In this document: positions 46,264 through 57,474 of the stretch, piece after piece
Layout of the letters: the number at the start of each line of letters is the position of its first letter
How positions within the stretch are numbered: position 1 is the first letter of the stretch
Source: Epiperipatus broadwayi
Taxonomy: Eukaryota; Onychophora; Udeonychophora; Euonychophora; Peripatidae
Length of the DNA: 64,000 nucleotides
Reading direction: 5' to 3'
NCBI GenBank assembly: GCA_028023455.1
Contig: JAQFVV010000152.1
Span: forward strand, 2,670,001 to 2,734,000
Notes under the pieces: generated by a model
Database searches by the model: none
Seen by the model: the letters and a program-made list of their open reading frames with translations, nothing else
Told to the model about the DNA's origin: nothing
Translations under genes and position numbers: made by a program

Positions 46264-47231
46264 CACCTGGGTCTCTTTTTACGCGGACTTATTTAACACG
46301 ATTTTGAAGTTATGCGATTTGTGTTTCACCGGAAGTCGAACTCCGATATTGCACTATTACTTTAAATAATAAATTTCGCGCACTCACGTTATATTGAAAG
46401 TAATAGCACATTATTGAAATTCGACTTTCAACTTAGTAGTTTCAATATTTTCAGTGCTTTATAATAGTAAGATTTTATGCAATAATGAAATTAAAATCAT
46501 GATTTCCACATTTTATGTATACACACATTAAATTTTACAAGATTATAATGTACATTTGTTCAAACGTTGTGCGTGTTAATTTTGCTTTTAAATCACATTC
46601 TGTTTTTGCTTTTTAAAAAAGAACGTTTAATCAATTATTAATCATTTAGTGTCCGCAAGTTTATTTTTAAAAGATGAGTAATAGCAGTGGGCACAATTAA
46701 AATTGAAAATTAAAGACAAAAATAAGAATTTAATTTTTAGTTGTTAGATTAATTACTAATTACATTGTCACCAGAAAACCATTAATTAACACAACATGAG
46801 AGTGACGTTGGCGCTAGTTGTATTTCATCTTGTGAAGAATCTGATTTTTTTATCAGTTTGCAAATGAACCTGTTTACCGGCAAATAGTGATAATAATTAA
46901 AACATGTATAAAAAATATAAATTACTGTAAATTATGCATAAAAATATATTGTTTTGAATAAAATTAAATATTATAGTTAAAAAAAGTTTGTCTTGTATCA
47001 ATTTTTTTCAAATTTGAAATTTTTTATTAGTCATATTTTATTTCCTTATTATTTTTTTTGCACGAATTTTAAAGTAAATTTTACATTGGTGCTTTGCTTC
47101 TATGCGAGTTTTGAAAAATCACAGTCCGTATCCCCCCTTTTTCAAGTTAAGTTACGTCTATTTTTGCACAATTTCGTTTGCGCGTGTTTTCGGAGGAACC
47201 TATCTATCACGTAAAACGAGATCCAGGTGTG
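46264..47231. mobile_element. pogo/Tigger-like inverted-repeat element (noncoding)
   Basis: The left end CACCTGGGTCTCTTTTTACG (46264) matches the reverse complement of the right end (CACACCTGGATCTCGTTTTA, then CGTG). TA dinucleotides on both outer flanks (46262-46263, 47232-47233) fit the TA duplication of Tc1/mariner-pogo elements. The subterminal GCG-rich wording (ATTTAACACGATTTTGAAGT, TATGCGATTT) resembles Tigger ends. About 968 bp without a recognisable transposase, so a MITE or internally deleted copy. The LTR composite starts 10 bp further right. Confidence 0.6.
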
Positions 47232-47240
47232 TATATATAT

Positions 47241-49231
47241 TGAAACGGAAACCTCCCAATCCCTTTCCGTTTATTGGGAGGTTTTCGTTTCACCATCAAC
47301 CTAATGACTTACTCGTCTGAACTAGTTTCGAACCTATCTTAAATGTAAAAATGTTATATATAAGTCGAGTGCTAAAACTTTGCTATCATGACCACTTGAA
47401 TGGCATTATCCATTTACATACGAAAATACGCTATAATTAGACAGGTTTGATAAAATTATAGTGTAGAAATCCTCATAATTATTCATAAAATGTTTTATTA
47501 ATTTTCAGTCAATTCTTAATTATATTCGCTATTATATTCATATGTGGATGGATAATTTAAACCTTGGAATGCAGTATAATGATTCATATATATATATATT
47601 TAAGTTTAAATAAAAAGATATAATGTAAAATGTTTTCCTTAAAATATATTTAACGTTTTTCTGATTTAATGTTTTACAGATATAATTGAAACTAAAGTAT
47701 TTTCTTTTAGATCTGTCAAATTTGTTTTTTTTAAACAAGTAATATTGGGAAGGAAAATATGTTAAAAGTTATTTATTTAAAGTTAAAATAAAAAGTCATT
47801 GGTTTATAATTAAAAATGGGAATTTTGTGTAAACAAGAAATCAATTAGTGACCACACCTGGGGTAAAAGTAAAATCTAGTTTACTGATTGAATTTGTTTC
47901 AACAAAAGACTTTGTCATTAAATCAGAGTACCGTTACTATCTATCTGCTAAGTCTTAACATTTTCAAACACCTAAAAAGGAATTTAATTAATGAAAACAG
48001 AATCCAAAATTATATAATTTATATATTTTAATTTTTTTAAGTAAATTAAAAATAACACCTCAGAGACTTTACCAGTAGTAAAAATTAGATTGTATTATTT
48101 TGTTTAATTAAAAGTCAATTGGTCCTGAGGCAAACGAAATTCCAAAAAGGTGTTATGGTTTGGTGGAAATATATAAATAGGCCATATTTTAAGCAGGAAG
48201 ATATACTCCATCTTGCTTTTGAAGAGCTATTACTATCCAAGCTGAAAATTGTTTAATTTTACCATGTCTTGATAGTCAGGCAAAAATGTTGCTGCCATTC
48301 CCATGATGGAATGCCGAAGTTCAATCCATCCAATGCCAAAGCAACAACCAACAAGCTTATACCAAATAAAAGATGCCATAAGCCGCTAGAAAAGGGACTT
48401 GCCTTCGTTCCAATTTCCGTCCAGCTACAGAAACACCATTTTAAAATCATCTCCCAACTAAATAGAACATGCTATAAGCCACCAAAGAACTCACCATTCC
48501 AGCTCAGATCTTCAACCCAGCTATAGGAGAACTGTTTTAAAATTACTAAAATCACAGAGCTCTGTAAAATTCAAAATAATGATTATTTCTTCAAAATCAG
48601 GTTAGCTAACTCTATTAATGTAAACTCTGTCTTTAATGTAAACTCTGTCTTAATTTTCTAATATTTGAATACTATAAATGACCTACTTATGCAAAATTTC
48701 TTTATTGATTTAATGTTTTGCAATATAACTTAATCACTGCAGTATATTTACTTTTCCTTTGATTATTTTAATAATTATTAATTATGCCTATGTTTCAAAA
48801 TGGCATGCATTTAATTATAGAATAGGTTTTTAAAGATATAATTTAAAATCTTCGTATTATTATTTATTATAGCGTCATTTAGCGCTCCGTTTCGAAACCC
48901 TAATTTATAAATAATGGCAACTCTCTGTGATCTTTATTATTTTGTCATTTGTAAATTAATTATTATAAATATAAAATGTGGCTTATAAATCCGAATTTGC
49001 AACTGTAAATTATTATATTACTAAAGATTAAACTAGCCTGGAGTGTAATCATAAGTATATTTTTCTTATTAAAGTATTCGTAAGTCCCTTAAATATACTT
49101 TCCCCCTTTAAGAGTTTATTAGTTATAGATAACTAAAGAGATTGAACGGGATAAAGTAAAGTTTGTATATATATATTTCCATCAGTAGCCTATCGTATTT
49201 CTCATGCTACAGAAGAGTTGGCTCTTTTGAT
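47241..49231 (+). repeat. Left ~2-kb LTR-like direct repeat
   Basis: Begins with a hairpin: AAACGGAAACCTCCCAAT (47243-47260) is mirrored after a 12-nt loop by ATTGGGAGGTTTTCGTTT. A TATA-like ATATATAAATAGGCC is at about 48168 and CCAAATAAAAG at about 48361. Ends at TCTTTTGAT, where the right copy continues into its terminal inverted repeat and this one does not. Confidence 0.85.
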
Positions 49232-51268
49232 CTGATAAACTAGTGTTCATTTAATGTATGATATTTAATTTATAATATACTTCGGCTTGGCAGATGTGGA
49301 ATTTATTAATATTTTCTCGTTGTGCTGTTTTATATATATATATATAAGATGGAGCCATGGTAAGTCCAGCCCATCTTCCTCTCTTATGGGTAGTGCAGTA
49401 GCTAAGACTGAGCTAAGGACCAGATTAGCATGTAAGTCCCCCGCCTCTTATGAACCAAATAAAGGTTCCCTTTTAGCATCATGACGACCGGTTATTGGGT
49501 AAACGGGTGTTGGTCACAAAAACCCTAAAACTATTCTTCCATCTGCAGAGCAACATTATTATTATATTTTACTTGTGCCTAGCATGTTAGTAAAATCGCT
49601 ATAGCCAACTCTGCCTTCCTAATATGCAGTCTTCGGCGTTGATCCGAAGCATTCTTGAAAACCCGTTTGATCTAAAGTTATCTGGGATGTTTGATATGCC
49701 GATATTTAATATACAAATTTATGATAATCACATGTATTATTACGTTTCACTCCAGACTTGGGTTTGATTTCATGTATAATAGCCACTCGAACTGATTATA
49801 AAAGGGCATAACTAATAAGTGAATGTAGTGATTAATTATATAGCATAATATTTAGCTTCATTAATAGCAACAAACTTATTTTGCCAACGTATCAATTATT
49901 GTTGTACACATTGCCTTGATTAATGCTGCTTAGTCTGTGAATAAAAATGCCTGCGTGCATTACCTATCGCTAAATAATGGTTATATCAAAATATATATGA
50001 AATTGTCAATAAATATATTTTTTAATTCATCATATATCAGTTTCTGTCTCATTATTTAAATCAATCCAATTCATTAATTGATTCTAGCTATTCATTAGTA
50101 AAGCCCCTATTAATTAAATATATTAGATTTTATCTTTGGAATGTCTAGTATTTAAGTTGTTTATATATATGTTTAAGTCCATGACTCTTAATTGTTTCTC
50201 CGATTTGCTAGCGGGCCGGATTAAGAATTAAATCTCTTATGCCATCATTGTTATGTTGTCCATTAGGTGTTTGATCTGGGGCTTAGAGAGTGGGTTTGAA
50301 TTCAGGCTGGTCCCTGACCTAAATCTCGGGCTTGATGGGGTTTGAAGTACATTTTGTGAGTTCCAGCTTGTGCTAGATGAATAAACATGTTTTGACTGGC
50401 ACATGGGTTTTTTTTCCGCGTTTAGATGCCCAATCGTGAGGCTTCGATAGAAACACCTACATACCCTGAGTTGTGGACTTTTGTGTGTATATAGCAAAAG
50501 AATAGAAAAAAAATATTATTAAATTTATTTTGTGTCTTTTCTGCTCACTGGTGACTGATGCCCGAGGATGATTGAACAAGTTATAAGTCATCCTCTTATA
50601 AATTTGTCATCAGGGAGCGGAGAAAAGAAATTTAGATTAAAAGAAAAGGGGGGTCTCATTGTTTTATCAAAGTATTTTATGAATTGGAGTGGTTTAGAAT
50701 GAGTAAGAAATATATATAAACGTAACGTCAAATTAACCAAAAGTAAAAGGTTTGAAATTGGTGCAGATGGGTAAACGGAATTAGGTTGTAAGCATGAGCT
50801 ATTTAAGTATATTTTTAAAAAAAACAGCTGGAAGAAGAGACCGGGGGTGAGTTAAGTTTTTATAAATTCATTTTAACATTAAAATATTGTGTTATATTTT
50901 AGATATATATATAAAAAAGGGGGATTTTTTTAAAATTTTCGTATACTTTATTAAAGCTAGAAAAAAAAGAGATTTTTTTTTAAAAAGGGTTTTTCGTATA
51001 TTTTATTAAAAAAAGAAAAAGAGGGAGACGAAAAGTTTTTTTTTTTTAATTCATTATATGTTGGACGGGCATCAAGATGAAGGTGTGAGCTTATAGATAT
51101 ATTAGTGAGTTAAGCATAGAGTTGGGATGGAAGTGAACAAATCATTCTTGAAGGGGAGAGCAGCAAACAGCCATATTAAAAAGTGTAATAAAGTCAAATA
51201 AAAATCAAATATTTATTAGGTGCAAAAATAATAATAATAATTTTGAAAGGATTATACAGTATAACAGA
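49232..51268 (+). other. Leader region of the gag element with a second promoter-like module
   Basis: TTTTATATATATATATAAGA (49329-49348), then a GC-richer ~120-bp patch, then AACCAAATAAAGGTTCCC (about 49452-49469) give a second TATA-to-poly(A) layout like an LTR R region. From there to gag the sequence is AT-rich with a richer patch at 50200-50480. No primer-binding site was identified. Confidence 0.4.
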
Positions 51269-52957
51269 ATGAACAAAGAAACAGAAGTAATGGGCAACGG
51301 GGAAGAGATAGAAGTAGGAAAGGAGATGAAAGGTGGAGGTATCATGTTGAGATCAGGAAGAGAGATTAATGAGTACAACAGCAGTACAGAAGAAGAAATA
51401 GAAGGGGAAACTGGTATGAGCCAGGGTAGAGATGAGTGTGCACAGAAAACTATAGCTATGTCAGAAAATTTAGTTATGGAAATATCGGAACAGATACCGA
51501 TAGAGGAGGTTAAGCAGGAAGGCCTGGATTTGAATTGGTTGCTGAGATAGCTTAGAGAGGATGCAGAGGAAAGGGATCGGAAAATGTCACAAAGATTTGA
51601 AACCCTTGGCAGAGATATTAGAAAAGAGGTGGCAGACAGATAAAAGGCTGGAAGAAATGTTGTGCCAAGGTCTACAGGAATTGTTGACCAGCTGCCAGCA
51701 GAAATCTGAAGAAATTAGGGGAGAATTTAAAGAAATGTTACATAAAAACCAGGAAGAAAATAGCAAGGAATTTGTTGTGATTAAAGAAGAAGTTAAGGCT
51801 TTAGTTGAACAAGTAGAATGTCAAGAAAAGGGATTGAAAGAAAGGGTCCTTAAAGTAGGGGCAGAGTTTAATAGTAAATTCCAAGAGTATGAAGAAGCCC
51901 AAAGGGAGATCAGAGAGGAAATATATGAAATAAAAGAAAACTTGCTACAAAAAAGTCAAGTAACTGACCAAGAAGGAAACATGATCACCGCATGTATTCA
52001 AGAAATGAGAAAAGATCTGGCAGAGATGAAAGAAGCAAAAAAAGATGGTTTAGAAAGTAACTTAATTAGTAATTACCAAGCCAATAATTCTAATAGAACA
52101 GAGATTGTGCAAGTTATTAGTGAGACAGTACATAAAGTCGATGATTTTAAAGAGGGGGAAATCGATAAGGAAAGCACTATTATCAAAGGATACGTGCAAC
52201 AGGCCATCCCAGACAGGAAGAAATCAGATTTAACACAAGAAAGAGGGAATTTGGACACAATCAGATCAATAGTACCATCAGAAAATGCACCCACAGGTCT
52301 GTCAAAATTTATACAAGTTAAATCTTTTAAAGGAGAAGTGGGAGAAAATCCAAAAGCCCATCTAAAAAGTCTACAAGAACTCTTCCGGTTCCAGAAAGTC
52401 CAAACAGCTGACCAAGTAGCCCTTGCTATACATCATTTATATGGATATGCTAAGTCATGGTGGGATTGCTGCACAGAAAAGCCACAAAACTTTGACCAAT
52501 ATTCTTCAGCCCTGCATAAAACTTTTTGGAGTGAAGAACACCAGGAAAGTAAGTACCACTCGATACTCAGAGAGACTTATGGGTCTGTAGTGAAAGAAAC
52601 CCATACACAATTTTTTAAGGCAGATAGCATCTCAGATCTTTGACAGCACTTCCATTCACAGATACCCAAAAGATTAGAATTATCCAACAAAATATGCCTT
52701 CTAGAGTACAACAGTTGATGACGGGGTGCCGGATTCGAACAATAGAAGATATGGCAGGATTTCTAACTATCATTGATTTTACTCCAGGACCTAAAGAACC
52801 ACCAGAAAAGATGCATCAGATTGAGCCAAGATGTCAAACGATGATGATGAGCGGCCAAACATACCCTAGGTCATCAAGATGGGAGTCATGTGATCAGACT
52901 AGAGCAAAGAAACCATATAGGCAGCCAGCATTGTTAAACTACAGGGGACCCCGTTAG
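51269..52957 (+). pseudogene. Coiled-coil gag of an LTR-type retroelement
   Basis: ATG 51269 opens a Glu/Lys-rich frame ending at TAG 51548. After a frame change near 51625 the frame 51561-52643 carries ~200 residues of heptad-like charged helix (for example EEVKALVEQVECQEKGLKER), then a capsid-like core with FIQVKSFKGEVGENPKAHLK, ALAIHHLYGYAKSWWD and SEEHQESKYHSILRE (about 52306-52580). A further frame change near 52640 leads to KIRIIQQNMPSRVQQLMTG, typical of the C-terminal half of Gypsy capsids. No CCHC knuckle is visible. Gag would build a particle. The long N-terminal coiled coil is unusual and is shared with the remnant at 41.1 kb. Confidence 0.75.
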
Positions 52958-53529
52958 TTAGTTCCTCCTACCGGAGTCCCAGAGATGAAGCAGGGGACAC
53001 AGTGAAAACAGAGTCTATTGTATCCGTGATAGTTGATGTAGATGAAACCATACTGGGAAACCCAATAAAACCATGTCCTATAGTGCATGTCAGTGTTGGT
53101 AGTATGGAAATACGTGCATTGTTGGATACACGCAGCCAGATATCTTTCGTAGCCAAAGAATGGCTGACAGAGGTGAAAAAACAATTACCTGATATGCCGA
53201 CGCTGCCAATCAAACAAATGGCAATAGTGCTGGCAGATGGCTGAAAGACCAAGACAGAGAAACAACAAGTTTGGCTGGAATTAGTTTGTGGTCAAACGAC
53301 CCTTGGCCATACCTTTTTAGTTATGGCTAATTTGATATATGACTTGGTAATAGGAAACGACTTTTTAAGTGAACATAAGTGCCAGATCGATTATGAAAAT
53401 AGCACATTTTCTCTGTATGAAAAACAAATTGGGTTGGAAAAGAACGAATCCCAAGCGATGCAAAGTCAAAGCAAGGAATGGGGAAAAGCACTTACTAGAG
53501 AAAAGACGGTTGAAAAGGAAAAGAATTAA
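52958..53529 (+). pseudogene. Retropepsin-like protease region, -1 to gag
   Basis: MEIRALLDTRSQISFVAKEW (about 53105-53164) is the active-site segment. The usual D-T/S-G has become D-T-R, which should abolish activity. NLIYDLVIGNDFLSEHKCQI (about 53326-53385) matches the 'D.ILG.DFL..H...I' C-terminal half. TGA at 53242-53244 interrupts the same frame. The frame is -1 relative to the last gag frame, as in many LTR elements. No RT follows. Confidence 0.75.
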
Positions 53530-53543
53530 AAATTACGCAAGCA

Positions 53544-53861
53544 ATGGTAAACGTGAATGATATAAATAATAAAAAGCATCTAGACACTTCATGCAAAGAA
53601 ACTCCTTTAGAGAATACTAGTGAATTATCTGCCGCAGAACAGGAACTGAAGTTTGAAGTCAAAGACCTTGAAGTGAAGAACGAGATACCGTATGAAGGGA
53701 GCGAATTCGCACAAAGTCCGGCAATGCACCCTGAACGACCTCTTTTCAGGAGGGCAGAGGAAAGTGAATGGACAACTGATGATGATGATGATGATCTATT
53801 GGGATGTTGTTTCAACCCCGGCATGGAGTTACTCCTTAAACAACCCCCAGATCCTATTTAA
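53544..53861 (+). CDS. 105-codon acidic frame after the protease, unknown
   Basis: Starts MVNVNDINNKKHLD and ends with ESEWTTDDDDDDLLGCCFNP and a short LLKQPPDPI tail. It lies 15 bp after the protease stop, again in the -1 register, so it may be the continuation of pol-precursor coding or a linker before a deleted RT. An acidic/aromatic motif before RT is common in Gypsy Pol proteins but I do not recognise this one. Coding status is uncertain. Confidence 0.35.
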   Translation: MVNVNDINNKKHLDTSCKETPLENTSELSAAEQELKFEVKDLEVKNEIPYEGSEFAQSPAMHPERPLFRRAEESEWTTDDDDDDLLGCCFNPGMELLLKQPPDPI

Positions 53862-53864
53862 ATT

Positions 53865-54245
53865 GTTAATTTTCTTGTGAGGATCTGATCTTTTTATATA
53901 CACTTTATATATTATACACTTTATATTTTATCCATATATTTTATCATATATATACAATATATATTACGCACTTTATATTATATATATTTTAGAAAAAAAA
54001 CTAACCCTACAATATTTTTTTTGACCAAGATGTATACTCGTTTGGGTATATATCTGTTTAAGTTTTAAAATATTGACCAATAACCGATAATTTCATTATA
54101 TGTATTGATAATTATTAGAATCACCAAATGTATTATACAGTGTAACATTTTCTATACGTAAAAAGAAGCCATAATTTACCTCTGTGTTTACATAAGTAAA
54201 GTCTTTTTTTTTTATTTGTTTTTTTTTTTCACAAGTTTACTGATA
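53865..54245 (+). other. AT-rich spacer before the right repeat
   Basis: ACACTTTATAT-like short repeats (53897-53970) and poly-T. No polypurine tract is seen next to 54246. Confidence 0.5.
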
Positions 54246-56231
54246 TGAAACGGAAACCTCCCAATCCCTTTCCGTTTCACCATCAACCTAATGACCTACT
54301 CGTCTGAACTAGTTTCGAACCTATCTTAAATGTAAAAATGTTATATATAAGTTGAGTGCTAAAACTTTGCTATCATCATCCATTTACATACGAAAATACG
54401 CTATAATTAGACAGGTTTGATAAAATTATAGCGTAGAAATCCTCATAATTATTCATAAAATGTTTTATTAATTTTCAGTCAATTCTTAATTATATTCGCT
54501 ATTATATTCGTATGTGGATGGATAATTTAAACCTTGGAATGATGGTATAATGATTCGTATATATATTTAAGTTTAAATAAAAAGATATAATGTAAAATGT
54601 TTTCCTTAAAATATATTTAACGATTTTCTGATTTAATGTTTTACAGATATAATTGAAACTAAAGTATTTTCTTTTAGATCTGTCAAATTTGTTTTTTTTA
54701 AACAAGTAATATTGGGAAGGAAAATATGTTAAAAGTTATTTATTTAAAGTTAAAATAAAAAGTCATTGGTTTATAATTAAAAATGGGAATTTTGTGTAAA
54801 CAAGAAATCAATTAGTGACCGCACCTGGGGTAAAAGTAAAATCTAGTTTACTGATTGAATTTGTTTCAACAAAAGACTTTGTCATTAAATCAGAGTACCG
54901 TTACTATCTATCTGCTAAGTCTTAACATTTTCAAACACCTAAAAAGGAATTTAATTAATGAAAACGGAATCCAAAATTATATAATTTATATATTTTAATT
55001 TTTTTAAGTAAATTAAAAATAACACCTCAGAGACTACCAGTAGTAAAAATTAGATTATATTATTTTGTTTAATTAAAAGTCAATTGGTCCTGAGGCAAAC
55101 GAAATTCCAAAAAGGTGTTAAGGTTTGGTGGAAATATATAAATAGGCCATATTTTAAGCTGGAAAATATACTCCATTTTGCTTTTGAAGAGCTATTACTA
55201 TCCAAGCTGAAAATTGTTTAATTTTACCATGTCTTGCTAGTCAGGCAAAAATTTTGCTGCCGTTCCCGTGATGGAACGCTGAAGTTCAGTCCATCCAATG
55301 CCAAAGCAACAACCAATAAGCTTATACCAAATAAAAGATGCCGTAAGCCGCTAAAAAAGGGACTTGCCTTTGTTTCAATTTCTGCCCAGCTACAGAAACA
55401 CCATTTTAAAATCATCTCCCAATTAAATAGAATATGCCATAAGCCGCCAAAGAACTCACCATTTCAGCTCAGATCTTCAACCCAGCTATAGGAGAACTGT
55501 TTTAAAATTACTAAAATCACAGAGCTCTGTAAAATTCAAAATAATGATTATTTCTTCAAAATCAGGTTAGCTAACTCTATTAATGTAAACTCTGTCTTTA
55601 ATGTAAACTCTGTCTTAATTTTCTAATATTTGAATACTATAAATGACCTACTTATGCTAAATTTCTTTATTGATTTAATGTTTTGCTATATAACTTAATC
55701 ACTGCAGTATATTTACTTTTCCTTTGATTATTTTAATAATTATTAATTATGCCTATGTTTCGAAACGGCGTGCATTTAATTATAGAATACGTTTTTAAAG
55801 ATATAATTTAAAATCTTCGTATTATTATTTATTATAGTGTCATTTAGCGCTCCGTTTCGAAACCCTAATTTATAAATAATGGCGACCCTTTGTGCTCGTT
55901 ATTATTGTGTCATTTGTAAATTAATTAATATAAATATAAAATGTGGCTTATAAATCCAAATTTGCAACCGTTAATTTATGTTACTAAAGATTAAACTAGC
56001 CTGGAGTGTAATCATAAGTATATTTTTTTAGTAAAGTATTCACAAGTCCCTTAAATATACTTTTTCCCCTTTTAAAAGTTTAGTAGTTATAGATAACTAA
56101 AGAGATTGAACGGGATAAAGTAAAGTTTGTATATATATATTCCCGTCAGTAGCATATCGTATTTCTCATGCTACAGAAGAGTTGGCTCTTTTGATGGTGA
56201 AACGGACAGGGATTGGGAGGTTTCCATTTCA
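54246..56231 (+). repeat. Right ~2-kb LTR-like direct repeat with ~40-bp inverted ends
   Basis: The left terminus TGAAACGGAAACCTCCCAAT continuing to CCATCA (54246-54286) is the imperfect reverse complement of the right terminus TGATGGTGAAACGGACAGGG continuing to TTTCA (56192-56231). The left terminus also folds on itself (GAAACGGAAA/TTTCCGTTTC). Otherwise collinear with 47241-49231, lacking its extra hairpin arm and a ~17-bp segment near 54376. Confidence 0.88.
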
Positions 56232-56439
56232 ATATATATATATATATTACCATTATGTAAAGGTATTTTATTTTATAGTATTATTATATATAGTTCTGTA
56301 ATATATTACATAATTGATTATATTGAAATATTGCTCATGGATTTATTTTGAAATATGAAAAAATGTTTATTTTTTATTTTAATGATCTTTATGTATGCAT
56401 CTATATATAAATGTTTAACTAGTGTATAACTTTTTTTAG

Positions 56440-56631
56440 GGTATTAATGATCGGCTTTTTTGTCCAAATCCTACCTGTGGCATGGAATATCATGTAATCT
56501 GTTGTGCTCGATATTTTTTGAAAAATATTCCAAACCAAATTATTCCCATTGAAGGAAAATGTTCCAAATGTCATCAATCCATTTTGTGGGGAGATTTAAT
56601 TCGATATAAACATGAACAAGAATCTAAATAA
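56440..56631 (+). CDS. SLX1: SLX1 last coding exon: C-terminal RING-like zinc finger
   Basis: 63 codons plus TAA (56629-56631), after a TTTTTTTAG acceptor. It reads GINDRLFCPNPTCGMEYHVI, then CCARYFLKNIPNQ, a PIEGKCSKC block and SILWGDLIRYKHEQ. CX4C, His, Cys and CX2C ligands complete the C4HC3-type finger begun by CYLC at the end of the 10058-10387 exon. EGxCxxC and LLWGDLI-type wording is diagnostic for SLX1. In known SLX1 proteins this finger contacts the SLX4 C-terminal domain. A good donor-like AAG|GTAAAT begins 2 nt after the stop, and AATAAA occurs at 56636, so the 3' UTR either contains an intron or is very short. Confidence 0.93.
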   Translation, partial: GINDRLFCPNPTCGMEYHVICCARYFLKNIPNQIIPIEGKCSKCHQSILWGDLIRYKHEQESK

Positions 56632-56639
56632 GGTAAATA

Positions 56640-57470
56640 AATTATTAATATCATTTATTTCTACAATGCATATTATTTATTAATATAAAAAAAATAGTAT
56701 TAAATGAATATAATAATTTTAATGTTATATTAATCTGTAAATTATGTATGACAAATACATTCATGAAACAGATATATATGCATATAAGCTAACTTAATCA
56801 TTTATTTTAAAAGAAAATTAATTTATTAATTGTTAGTTTAAAATTTGGAAAACCTGTTACTTTTTCTTTTCTAATTAAAAAATTTAAGAAAAGGAAACCT
56901 TTAAATTGTATGAAAATCATTTAATCTTATCCAAACATCCAAAATTATTTATTTAATGAATGTTAATATTATTTAAAGACAATAATTAGATTTTTGTGAA
57001 CTTCTAATTAAATCTTTTATTTTTGTATGATTAATATTAATTGTATCGTGATGGTTGTTCTTTGTTATTATTGATTTATTGAATTATATTTCCATGTTAT
57101 CTATCTTAGTGGCTAAAGTCTTTTTGTTTTACCAATCCAGTTGCATGTACTTTAAAAAAATGGAAGAGAGAAATATTTTAAAAGAGGCATATTGGTATTT
57201 TTATTGACTATAATTAAAGGATGACATATTATTGGATATTAATAGTAAACAGCCACTTGCAATAATAATAATCAGTCACCCATAAATGAATATGGCCATT
57301 GCAACATTTAAAAAAAAGAAAGAAAGGGGAGAGAGATTAAAAAATACTACTCTAGAAATGAGTTTTGTAATGCTATAATATCTGTGAACCACAAATATGT
57401 CCACATGTGGTCTATTTTTCAGTTTACTTGATATTTTAGAATATTATTCTCTATTTCAATTTCATCAGCA
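56640..57470. other. AT-rich downstream region of SLX1
   Basis: No coding similarity. Several AATAAA-like motifs could end the transcript. Confidence 0.4.
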
Positions 57471-57474
57471 TAAA

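Larger units (their letters stand above)
47241..56231 (+). mobile_element. 9-kb composite: two ~1.95-kb direct repeats around gag and protease
   Basis: 47241-49231 and 54246-56195 are direct repeats, nearly identical over long stretches. Outer ends are TGAAACGGAAACCTCCC (47241) and GGGAGGTTTCCATTTCA (to 56231), of the TG...CA type, flanked by ATAT on both sides. Each repeat has a TATA-like core and a downstream AATAAA, as LTRs do. Between them lie gag and retropepsin-like coding (51269-53529). Against a canonical LTR element: the left repeat lacks the last ~36 bp present in the right repeat, no polypurine tract precedes the right repeat, and no RT or integrase is visible. It may be an internally deleted Gypsy element or two copies of a noncoding element around an unrelated gag. 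Confidence 0.65.
10388..56439 (+). other. SLX1: 46-kb transposon-filled intron of SLX1
   Basis: The GTAAGA donor at 10388 and TTTTTTTAG acceptor ending 56439 delimit an intron of 46,052 bp, phase 0. Only transposable-element debris and simple repeats were recognised inside it, on both strands. Exon pairing rests on the complementary halves of one conserved zinc finger. An intervening unseen small exon cannot be fully excluded but is not needed by the homology. Confidence 0.85.

Noticed and set aside
48259-48526. Overlapping frames on both strands, duplicated at 55224-55491
   Set aside because: They fall in the R/U5-like part of the 2-kb repeat. The two repeat copies have diverged with many amino-acid changes and no known domain, so chance frames in an LTR are more likely.
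54246-56231. Calling the 2-kb repeats a cut-and-paste DNA transposon
   Set aside because: The 40-bp inverted ends favour it, but TATA/AATAAA layout, TG...CA ends and a gag/protease between direct copies favour LTRs. Left undecided rather than asserted.
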